DNA of 6,281 nt. It comes from Halobacteriales archaeon QS_9_68_42. Lineage in GTDB: Archaea; Halobacteriota; Halobacteria; Halobacteriales; Haloarculaceae. Of the stretch, positions 1-4,600 are shown in pieces; position 1 is the stretch's first letter, and each line of letters begins with the position of its first letter. The position numbers and the translations under genes are program-made. Under the pieces are notes generated by a model. The model saw nothing but the letters and a program-made list of their open reading frames with translations. It searched no databases and was not told where the DNA came from. The stretch spans positions 1 through 6,281 of the forward strand of contig PXSE01000067.1 of the NCBI GenBank assembly GCA_003022905.1, written 5' to 3'.

Positions 1-170
1 GCCAGCAGTTCGACGAGCAGGTCCTCCTTCGTGTCGAAGTGGTAGTGCAACAGGGACTTGCTGCAGTCGCACTCGTCGGCGATGTCCTGCATCGTCAGGG
101 CCGCGTAGCCGTGGTCACACAGCGCCCTGTAGGTCGCGTTCGTGATGCGCTCGCGGGTCTCCTCCGGCAT
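1..170 (-). CDS. TetR/AcrR-family transcriptional regulator, N-terminal part (runs off the left edge)
   Basis: Reading the minus strand from the ATG at 168-170 gives 56 complete residues before the window ends. The segment LTMQDIADECDCSKSLLHYH, followed by FDTKEDLL, is a textbook TetR_N helix-turn-helix. A first helix (about residues 4-19) precedes the turn, the recognition helix lies around SKSLLHYHF (38-45), and the TKEDLL start of helix 4 follows. TetR proteins are usually about 180-210 residues, so roughly a quarter is visible and the ligand-binding domain lies outside. The start is supported by a TATA-like box centred about 27 bases upstream and by the lack of a ribosome-binding site, as expected for a leaderless haloarchaeal mRNA. 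A perfect palindrome between box and start suggests autorepression. The inducer cannot be inferred. The gene is divergent from the surface-protein pair at 312. Confidence 0.93.
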   Translation of the reverse strand, partial: MPEETRERITNATYRALCDHGYAALTMQDIADECDCSKSLLHYHFDTKEDLLVELL

Positions 171-175
171 CGTTG

Positions 176-189
176 ACTGACTAGTCAGT
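176..189. promoter_or_regulatory. Perfect 14-bp palindrome, probable TetR operator
   Basis: The sequence ACTGACTAGTCAGT equals its own reverse complement, with the centre between bases 182 and 183. It begins 5 bases upstream of the tetR start codon and lies just downstream of that gene's TATA-like box, so a bound dimer would block transcription initiation. TetR-family regulators commonly bind such symmetric sites in their own promoters. Autoregulation is inferred from position. I see no second copy near the promoter of the divergent gene at 312. Confidence 0.75.
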
Positions 190-193
190 TAGG

Positions 194-201
194 TACTTTA
201 A
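194..201 (-). promoter_or_regulatory. TATA-like box of the tetR gene
   Basis: On the minus strand this reads TTAAAGTA inside GC-rich sequence. Its centre is about 27 bases upstream of the ATG at 170, the spacing expected when the archaeal transcript begins at or next to the start codon. It predicts a leaderless mRNA starting just inside the palindromic operator region. Confidence 0.65.
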
Positions 202-250
202 CCCTTGCGGGTTTCGGGGCCGAACGGCCCGCTCGCCCGAGAGAAGCGCC

Positions 251-267
251 GTGGGATCGTGTCCCAC
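251..267. promoter_or_regulatory. Inverted repeat upstream of the first surface-protein gene
   Basis: The two arms GTGGGA (251-256) and TCCCAC (262-267) are perfect inverted repeats separated by five bases. The repeat ends 14 bases before the TATA-like box of the gene at 312, just upstream of the usual TFB-recognition region. It could be a binding site for an activator or repressor of the surface proteins. It is unlike the palindrome at 176-189, so it is probably not a second site for the same TetR protein. A chance repeat of this size cannot be excluded. Confidence 0.35.
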
Positions 268-281
268 GTCCAGCCACGAAA

Positions 282-290
282 CTTATATTA
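282..290 (+). promoter_or_regulatory. TATA box of the first surface-protein gene
   Basis: The plus strand reads CTTATATTA, the most A/T-rich stretch in the intergenic region. It is centred about 26 bases before the ATG at 312 and preceded by CGAAA, which fits a haloarchaeal BRE (TFB-recognition) motif. This predicts a leaderless transcript starting at or within a base or two of the ATG. Confidence 0.75.
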
Positions 291-311
291 CACCCCGGGC
301 AACCGTGAGAT

Positions 312-1448
312 ATGAGGTTCCGAGCGACAGCACTGGCGCTGTTACTAGTAGTATCGGCGGTCGGAGCGGCCGCGGCACCTGCCGCGACCCAGCAGGCCGA
401 GGGAGAGGCCTACAGCGGTGCGTTCGTCGCGTTCGAGACGACGGACACCGCCGTCTCCGACTACGCCGTCGACGGGTCGGTCGTCGTCGAGAACGTGTCG
501 ATGCAGTCTGCGAGCGAGGCCGAGGGCGGCCTGGACGCGGGGCTGTCGAGCGTCACCGGCGTCGACGCCGCCGGCCTGAGCGTCGACAGCCGGACCGACG
601 CCAGCGCGACGCTGGCCTCCGAGAGCGGCGCGAAGATGGAGACCCACGACAATCAGCGCGGCGTCGTCCAGATCCGCGCCGACGGCGAGAGCCAGGTCGT
701 CCACGCCAGCGTTGACGGCGAGGCTGAGTCCGAGAGCGACAAGCGGGTCGTCGTCACCAGCGACGACGGCACCCAGGGGACGTTCGTCGTCGTCGGTGAC
801 GGCGATGCTACCGTCAATGAGGAGGGCGATGTCGTGGCCCAGGTCGACGGCGACGGCCAGCTAGTCTACCGGCAGTACAACGGCGAGCGCGACGAGGAGG
901 ACGAAACCCAAGAGCGGATGATCCAGAACGGTACGGCGACCGCCGAGGTGTACGTCCACAGTGCCGCCGAGAGCGGCGGCGAGTCCGAGAGCAACGGCAC
1001 GAGCGTCGTCGAGTACGGCCAGGACACCACCGTCGAGGTTCAGGAGCGTAGCGAGAGCCGAATCAACATGACCGCAGAGCGGACCGAAAGCGAGGGGAAG
1101 GTCATCATCACGACCGTCTCCGACGAGACGTTCGGGAGCGCCGACAGCACCGAGGTGTTCGTCGACGGCGAGGCCGCCGCCCAGGCGGACTCCTACGGCG
1201 AGGTTCAGCAGGCCACCCAGAACGGCGACAACTCGCGGTACCTCGTCCGGCAGTCCTCCAGCGCGGAGGCCGCCACCGACGTCGTGGTCGGCATCAACCA
1301 GTTCTCCGAGCGGCAGGTCTCGATGCAGAGTGACGGCGACACCGGCGACGACGGCGGGATCTCGGACGCCGACGGCCCCGGATTCGGCGCGCTTGCCGCG
1401 ATAGCAGCCCTCGGCGGGGCCCTCGTCGCACTCCGGCGTCGAACGTAA
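312..1448 (+). CDS. Secreted, acidic PGF-CTERM surface protein (first of two tandem paralogues), function unknown
   Basis: The 378-residue product starts with a Sec-type signal peptide: MRFR, a hydrophobic core to about residue 19, then an Ala-rich cleavage region near AAAAPA. The mature region is Asp/Glu/Ser/Gly-rich and looks beta-rich. Recognisable blocks are DNQRGV (113-118), LVYRQYN (184-190), ETQERMIQNGTATAE (198-212) and RYLVRQSSSAEAATDVV (309-325). Possible N-glycosylation sequons are at N61, N206, N228 and N252. After a short acidic linker the C-terminus has PGFG (356-359), a hydrophobic helix and RRRT, the tripartite PGF-CTERM signal known to be processed by archaeosortase A, which removes the tail and links the protein to a membrane lipid. 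The protein should therefore be displayed on the outer face of the cell. I do not recognise the central domain. The ATG is fixed by a TATA box about 26 bases upstream. The next gene is its paralogue, 35 bases downstream. Confidence 0.88.
   Translation: MRFRATALALLLVVSAVGAAAAPAATQQAEGEAYSGAFVAFETTDTAVSDYAVDGSVVVENVSMQSASEAEGGLDAGLSSVTGVDAAGLSVDSRTDASATLASESGAKMETHDNQRGVVQIRADGESQVVHASVDGEAESESDKRVVVTSDDGTQGTFVVVGDGDATVNEEGDVVAQVDGDGQLVYRQYNGERDEEDETQERMIQNGTATAEVYVHSAAESGGESESNGTSVVEYGQDTTVEVQERSESRINMTAERTESEGKVIITTVSDETFGSADSTEVFVDGEAAAQADSYGEVQQATQNGDNSRYLVRQSSSAEAATDVVVGINQFSERQVSMQSDGDTGDDGGISDADGPGFGALAAIAALGGALVALRRRT
359..419 (+). repeat. 61-bp block identical to 1537-1597 in the downstream paralogue
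   Basis: Positions 359-419 and 1537-1597 are identical, at a constant offset of 1178. The block covers the end of the signal peptide and the first mature residues (GAAAAPAATQQAEGEAYSG), while the sequences on either side diverge in both copies. Such strict DNA identity, including synonymous positions, suggests recent gene conversion or strong constraint rather than simple old duplication. Confidence 0.85.
1161..1330 (+). repeat. 170-bp near-identical block shared with 2378-2547
   Basis: Aligned without gaps, 1161-1330 and 2378-2547 differ at 5 of 170 positions. The block encodes the segment from VDGEAAAQADSYGE to SERQVSMQS just before the acidic linker. Nearby parts of the two genes are clearly more diverged and include length differences, so the high identity is local. 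It marks a probable gene-conversion tract or a tightly conserved domain. Confidence 0.85.
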
Positions 1449-1455
1449 AGGAAAG

Positions 1456-1466
1456 CCTTAAGTTTT
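1456..1466 (+). promoter_or_regulatory. Possible own TATA box of the second surface-protein gene
   Basis: The 35-bp gap between the paralogues is unusually A/T-rich and contains CCTTAAGTTTT, preceded by GGAAAG. Its centre is roughly 23-25 bases before the ATG at 1484 and 29-31 before the in-frame ATG at 1490, so it could drive a leaderless or very short-leader transcript. The TTTT could equally help end transcription of the upstream gene. Read-through from the promoter at 282 is also possible. Confidence 0.45.
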
Positions 1467-1483
1467 CAACTAAATAACAAATC

Positions 1484-2725
1484 ATGCGCATGAGAATCAG
1501 ATCAGCGGTCCTCGCAGCAGTACTGGTCGTCTCCCTGGTCGGAGCGGCCGCGGCACCTGCCGCGACCCAGCAGGCCGAGGGAGAGGCCTACAGCGGTACC
1601 TTCGTGCAGTTCCAGACGAACACTAACGCGGTCGCGGACTACGCCGTCGACGGGTCGGTCGTCGTCGAGAGCGTAACGGCCCAGTCGGCCAGCGAAACCG
1701 ACGGCGGCATCGGTATCGGCGCCAGCTCCAGTACGGCCATCGACGGCTCGGGCATCAGCAGCCAGAACAGCGCCGGCGCGCGCGCCTCCGTGTCCTTCGA
1801 GAGCGGCACCGACATGGAGGCCAACGACAACCAGCGCGGCGTCATCACGTTCACCTCGACCGACGGCGAGCAGGTCGTCCAGGCCAACGTCAGCGGTAAC
1901 GCCCAGACCGAGGGCGATAACCGCGTCGTCGTCACCGGCGACGACGGCGCCCAGGGCACCTTCATCCTCATCGGTGACGGCAACGTCACGACGAGCGAGG
2001 ACGGCCGCGTCGTTGCTGGCGTCCAGGAGGACAGCCGGCTGGTCTACCGGCAGTACAACGAGGAGCGCTCCGAGGCCGACGAGACCCAAGAGCGGATGAT
2101 TCAGAACGGCACGGCGACCGCCGAGGCATACGTCTACGGCGCCGCCGAGGCCGAAAGCGACGGCGACACCGCGACGGAGACCGAGTCCAGCACCGACGAC
2201 GCGGAAGCGAGCGGCACCAGCGTCGTCGAGTACGGCCAGGACACCGACGTCGAGATCCAGGAGCGCAGCCGGGACCGCGTCAACATGACCGTCGAGCGGA
2301 CCGAGAGCCAGGGGAAGGTCGTCATCGCGACCGTCTCCGAGTCGGCCGTCGAGAACGCCGAAAGCCTCGAGGTCTACGTCGACGGCGAGGCCGCCGCCCA
2401 GGCGGACTCCTACGGCGAGGTTCAGCAGGCCACCCGGAACGGCGACAACTCGCGGTACCTCGTCCGGCAGTCCTCCAGCGCGGAGGCCGCCACTGACGTC
2501 GTCATCGGCATCAACCAGTTCTCCGAACGGCAGGTCTCGATGCAGAGCGCCGACTCGACCGACGGCGACTCCGGGACCGAGACCGAAGCCGACTCCATGG
2601 ACGACTCCGAGACCGAAACCGACGCCGAGGACGACGGCAGCAGCGGTGACGGCGCCGGCTTCGGCGTCGCCGCCGCGCTGGTCGCCCTCGCCGCGACGCT
2701 CGTCGCCGTCCGCAGTCGGCTGTAA
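1484..2725 (+). CDS. Secreted, acidic surface protein with PGF-CTERM-like tail (second tandem paralogue), function unknown
   Basis: The 413-residue product is a clear paralogue of the preceding gene and shares the blocks DNQRGV (115-120), LVYRQYN (186-192), ETQERMIQNGTATAE and RYLVRQSSSAEAATDVV. It has a Sec-type signal peptide and possible sequons at N135, N167, N208 and N267. It is longer in two places: an acidic Thr/Ser/Glu insert around residues 222-243, and a linker of about 35 Asp/Glu/Ser/Thr residues before the tail. The tail reads AGFG (391-394), a hydrophobic helix and RSRL, so the Pro of the canonical PGF motif is replaced by Ala. Whether archaeosortase A still processes it is uncertain; it may stay as a single-helix membrane anchor. 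A second ATG at 1490 aligns exactly with the first Met of the paralogue and may be the true start. The central domain is not recognised. Confidence 0.87.
   Translation: MRMRIRSAVLAAVLVVSLVGAAAAPAATQQAEGEAYSGTFVQFQTNTNAVADYAVDGSVVVESVTAQSASETDGGIGIGASSSTAIDGSGISSQNSAGARASVSFESGTDMEANDNQRGVITFTSTDGEQVVQANVSGNAQTEGDNRVVVTGDDGAQGTFILIGDGNVTTSEDGRVVAGVQEDSRLVYRQYNEERSEADETQERMIQNGTATAEAYVYGAAEAESDGDTATETESSTDDAEASGTSVVEYGQDTDVEIQERSRDRVNMTVERTESQGKVVIATVSESAVENAESLEVYVDGEAAAQADSYGEVQQATRNGDNSRYLVRQSSSAEAATDVVIGINQFSERQVSMQSADSTDGDSGTETEADSMDDSETETDAEDDGSSGDGAGFGVAAALVALAATLVAVRSRL
2378..2547 (+). repeat. Second copy of the 170-bp near-identical block (partner 1161-1330)
   Basis: It matches 1161-1330 at 165 of 170 positions without gaps. 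The five differences are a Gln-to-Arg change (CAG/CGG), two bases changing Val to Ile (GTGGTC/GTCATC), and two synonymous third-position changes (ACC/ACT, GAG/GAA). Similarity ends sharply where the acidic linkers begin. Confidence 0.85.
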
Positions 2726-2751
2726 CGGCTACTCGGCGAACCGAACCGACG

Positions 2752-2767
2752 CTTTTCCAGTATTTTT
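2752..2767 (+). terminator. Probable oligo-T terminator of the surface-protein genes
   Basis: About 28-42 bases after the stop codon at 2723-2725 there are two T-runs on the plus strand, TTTT (2753-2756) and TTTTT (2763-2767), in otherwise GC-rich sequence. Oligo-T tracts on the non-template strand are the known core of archaeal intrinsic termination. Overlapping small inverted repeats follow (ACGGCC at 2776-2781 with GGCCGT at 2790-2795), but a hairpin after the T-run is not required. The 82-bp palindrome starting at 2819 may be a second barrier. Confidence 0.55.
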
Positions 2768-2818
2768 CGCGCCGAACGGCCAGCCGTCCGGCCGTCGCGC
2801 GCTTCGAGAAGAGGCGTC

Positions 2819-2900
2819 ATACTGGTTGCTGTAAGTCGTTACCGGATCGACCGCGCGCTATCGTGCGGTCGTCCCGGTAACCAGGTACAGCAATCAGTAT
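2819..2900 (+). repeat. 82-bp imperfect palindrome, element A of a dispersed repeat family
   Basis: The whole element can fold on itself, position i pairing with position 83-i. The outer stem pairs 2819-2833 with 2886-2900 (14 Watson-Crick pairs and one G-U). A five-base symmetric internal loop follows, then TTACCGG (2839-2845) with CCGGTAA (2874-2880), a two-base loop, and CGACCGC (2848-2854) with GCGGTCG (2865-2871), extended by three pairs to a CTAT tetraloop. Compared with the reverse complement of 5591-5672 it matches at 71 of 82 positions without gaps. It lies between convergent genes, and its last base is also the last base of the TGA stop codon of the minus-strand gene ending at 2900. 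It contains no ORF. Possible roles are 3'-end hairpin or bidirectional terminator, protein-binding palindrome, or miniature mobile element. The function is unknown. Confidence 0.85.
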
Positions 2901-3091
2901 CAGGCCGCCCGGTACTCGCCGTGCTTGACGCCGAGGCCGAACGCCAGCAGGCCGAAGACGAGCATCGAGGGCGCCACCATCATCAGGATGGTTCCGGTGG
3001 TCATCGGTATCGGGCTGGCTATCAGGCCGCCGACGCCGACCGCGACGACGGCGATCAGGGCACCGAGCGCGACGGGGAAGTTGAACTCCAT
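2900..3091 (-). CDS. Small two-helix membrane protein, uncharacterised
   Basis: The 63-residue product starts MEFNFPVALG and has two hydrophobic segments, about residues 6-26 (rich in Ala/Val/Gly) and 31-53 (TTGTILMMVAPSMLVFGLLA and on), joined by the short turn SPIPM. It ends with the polar tail VKHGEYRAA. I do not recognise a function; the compact, well-formed helices suggest a real, probably conserved haloarchaeal membrane protein. I chose the ATG at 3091 because ATTATG lies on the minus strand at 3117-3122, about 28 bases upstream, and because codons upstream of it have poor third-position GC. An alternative start at 3148 would add 19 polar residues and overlap the stop codon of the peptidase gene by four bases (ATGA), so coupling with that gene is possible. 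The stop codon touches element A. Confidence 0.75.
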   Translation of the reverse strand: MEFNFPVALGALIAVVAVGVGGLIASPIPMTTGTILMMVAPSMLVFGLLAFGLGVKHGEYRAA

Positions 3092-3116
3092 GAACGGCGT
3101 TTTGCGGCTGGTCGGC

Positions 3117-3122
3117 ATAATA
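3117..3122 (-). promoter_or_regulatory. TATA-like box for the small membrane protein
   Basis: On the minus strand this reads TATTAT, about 28 bases upstream of the ATG at 3091, inside the gap after the peptidase stop codon. It fits a leaderless promoter for the short form of the small gene. If translation instead starts at 3148, the motif would lie inside the coding sequence and be fortuitous. Confidence 0.45.
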
Positions 3123-3144
3123 GCCCCGTCTCCGGCAGGCGTCG

Positions 3145-4200
3145 TCATCCGAACCGGACCGTCTCCGTCGCGGGGTCGACCTGGACGCGACCGCCGAGCG
3201 GCAGCGGCGCCGTGGGCGTGGTGTGGCCCCAGTCCAGCCCCAGAACGACCGGCGCCGCCGGGGCGTACCGGGCGACCGTTTCCGTGACCGTCCCGTAGAG
3301 GCGCTCGCGGTAGGCGTGCCGCTCCTCGCGGGGCGGTTCCTCGAGGTGGCTCCGGGCCGGTGGCCGGCCGAACAGGACCGCGCCGAACCGCTCAAGGAGG
3401 CCACGCTCGCCGAGACAGGTCAGCGTCGCCGCCACCTCCTCGGGTTCGGGAATCGTTTCGGCGGTCTCCAGACACAGTACGCCGCCGTCGAGGGCATCGG
3501 CGGCCGGCAGGTACCGGTCGGTCGCCAGCTGCCACTCGACGACCGAGCGGTTGCCGCCCCACAGCCGTCCCTCGGCGGCGTCGTCGCCGCCAGCCCACCG
3601 CGGCCCCGGGTTCGGCTCGTAGGCCGGCGGCGACCCCATCTCGGCGGGGTCGGTCCACCACGTCGAGGGCTCATCGGTCCACTCGTCGCTGGCCGTCAAC
3701 TCGCCGAGCGACTCCTCGAAGAAGGCCCGCCGGCAGTACCGCTCGGTGTAGGCCGGCAGTTCGCCGGGGACGGCGAGTTCGTTCATTAGCTGGGCGCCAT
3801 TGTACGAGACGAGGCCCGCGCGGTAGAGAAACAATCCGAGATTGGTATTATCGCTCATCCCGAAGAACCGCGTCGGATTCGACCGGAACACGTCGGCGTC
3901 GAGGTGCCGGAGAACCCGAATCCCGTCGTGGCCGCCGATGGTCGCAACGACGCCGCCGACCTCGGGGTCGCGGAACGCGGCGTGGATATCGGCCGCACGG
4001 GCGCGGGGGCTGTCGGCGAGGAACTCGTTGGACTGTCTTGCGGTTGGGTAGACGACCGACTCGAGGTCGAAGACCGTTCGGAGCCGTTCGAGGCCCAGCT
4101 CGAAGACGTGTGGGGCATCGTGGGCGCCGCCGCTGGAGGGTGCGACGACGGCCACCCGGTCGCCGGGCGACAGCGGCGGCGGCGTGACGAACTCGTCCAT
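3145..4200 (-). CDS. S66-family peptidase, MccF-like (LD-carboxypeptidase family)
   Basis: The 351-residue protein has the fold-defining motifs of the S66 serine peptidases. VAVVAPSSG opens the N-terminal domain and ATIGGHDGIRVL follows. The nucleophile elbow is FFGMSDNTNLG with Ser116, the glutamate is in LCLETAE (Glu245), and the histidine is in LDWGHTTPTAPLPLG (His326). Order and spacing resemble E. coli MccF (Ser118, Glu243, His311) better than the shorter murein enzyme LdcA. So do the total length, the Trp-rich insert WTDEPSTWWTDP and EGRLWGGN. MccF cleaves the amide bond of microcin C-type peptidyl or aminoacyl nucleotides; since archaea lack murein, a detoxifying or peptide-processing role is more plausible than cell-wall recycling. 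The substrate is unknown and the enzyme is probably cytoplasmic, with no signal peptide. The ATG at 4200 is preferred over a TTG nine codons upstream. Confidence 0.9.
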   Translation of the reverse strand: MDEFVTPPPLSPGDRVAVVAPSSGGAHDAPHVFELGLERLRTVFDLESVVYPTARQSNEFLADSPRARAADIHAAFRDPEVGGVVATIGGHDGIRVLRHLDADVFRSNPTRFFGMSDNTNLGLFLYRAGLVSYNGAQLMNELAVPGELPAYTERYCRRAFFEESLGELTASDEWTDEPSTWWTDPAEMGSPPAYEPNPGPRWAGGDDAAEGRLWGGNRSVVEWQLATDRYLPAADALDGGVLCLETAETIPEPEEVAATLTCLGERGLLERFGAVLFGRPPARSHLEEPPREERHAYRERLYGTVTETVARYAPAAPVVLGLDWGHTTPTAPLPLGGRVQVDPATETVRFG

Positions 4201-4256
4201 GGCGTGGGTGTGACCCGTCGCGGACAAAAGCCTTCCTCGCGGTTCAGCGGCCGTGT

Positions 4257-4268
4257 TTACTTAATTGA
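4257..4268 (-). promoter_or_regulatory. Probable promoter of the MccF-like peptidase gene
   Basis: The minus strand reads TTCAATTAAGTA, a strongly A/T-rich stretch in a GC-rich surrounding. Transcription about 26 bases downstream would start near 4236, leaving a leader of about 36 bases before the ATG at 4200. A weaker A/T-rich patch, CTTTTGTC at 4223-4230, sits at leaderless distance from the same ATG and is the alternative. Confidence 0.5.
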
Positions 4269-4448
4269 AAGCCAGCCGGTCAGCCGGCGTCGGGCGGGAC
4301 CTCGAACGGGGCCGACCGCTCGCGGCGCGAGCCGACGCGAGCACGGCCGCCGGCCGCGCGTAGCGAGGCCGAGCGAGCACAGAGAGAGGCCTCGGAAAGA
4401 AGCGAGCGGGAGGAGCGACGTGGGGAGCGACGACACGGGAGCATGGTT

Positions 4449-4477
4449 CGAAAGACGGCTCGCGAAGCCGTCTTTCG
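4449..4477. repeat. Perfect 12-bp hairpin
   Basis: CGAAAGACGGCT (4449-4460) and AGCCGTCTTTCG (4466-4477) are exact inverted repeats around the five-base loop CGCGA. It lies about 125 bases past the SDR stop codon on that gene's strand. No T-run follows on either strand, so it is not a classic intrinsic terminator. It could be an RNA-processing or 3'-end stabilising hairpin, or part of a decayed repeat element. Confidence 0.7.
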
Positions 4478-4600
4478 TCACCCCGGAAATCGTTGATTGC
4501 CAGAGACAGCGAGGCACAGCCCGCGAGCGGGAGGGGGCGTTCGGAAACGCCGTCATCACCGCCGAAGTGCGCTACTCCTTCATAACCAAACACTACCGAT

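Larger units (their letters stand above)
4228..4600. other. Non-coding intergenic stretch with degenerate AGCGAG-type text
   Basis: This 373-bp gap separates the peptidase promoter from the stop codon of the SDR gene. I see no credible gene in it: ORFs in several frames are Arg/Pro-rich translations of GC-rich DNA. Between about 4315 and 4450 the sequence is full of loose repeats of GCGAGC, AGCGAG and GGAGCGAC. These are followed by the perfect hairpin at 4449-4477 and an imperfect inverted repeat, CCCCGGAAATC (4481-4491) with GATTGCCAGAG (4495-4505), 8 of 11 paired. The stretch looks like a decayed structured repeat rather than unique spacer. Confidence 0.55.

Noticed and set aside
2817..3404. 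Minus-strand 195-codon ORF overlapping the peptidase and small membrane genes
   Set aside because: It is an Arg-rich shadow in another frame of two well-supported genes and reads through the 82-bp palindrome.
3360..4187. Long plus-strand ORF (275 codons) opposite the peptidase gene
   Set aside because: It is Arg/Pro/Gly-rich with no domain motif and lies antisense to a gene with clear catalytic residues. It is a shadow frame of GC-rich coding DNA.
4201..4227. TTG start nine codons upstream for the peptidase
   Set aside because: The extra residues (MSATGHTHA) have no family support, and TTG is a rare start in this class. ATG 4200 gives a normal N-terminus.
4257..4593. Minus-strand ORFs of 100-110 codons in the intergenic gap
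   Set aside because: They are Arg/Pro/Ser-rich translations through a perfect hairpin and low-complexity repeats, without promoter or domain.
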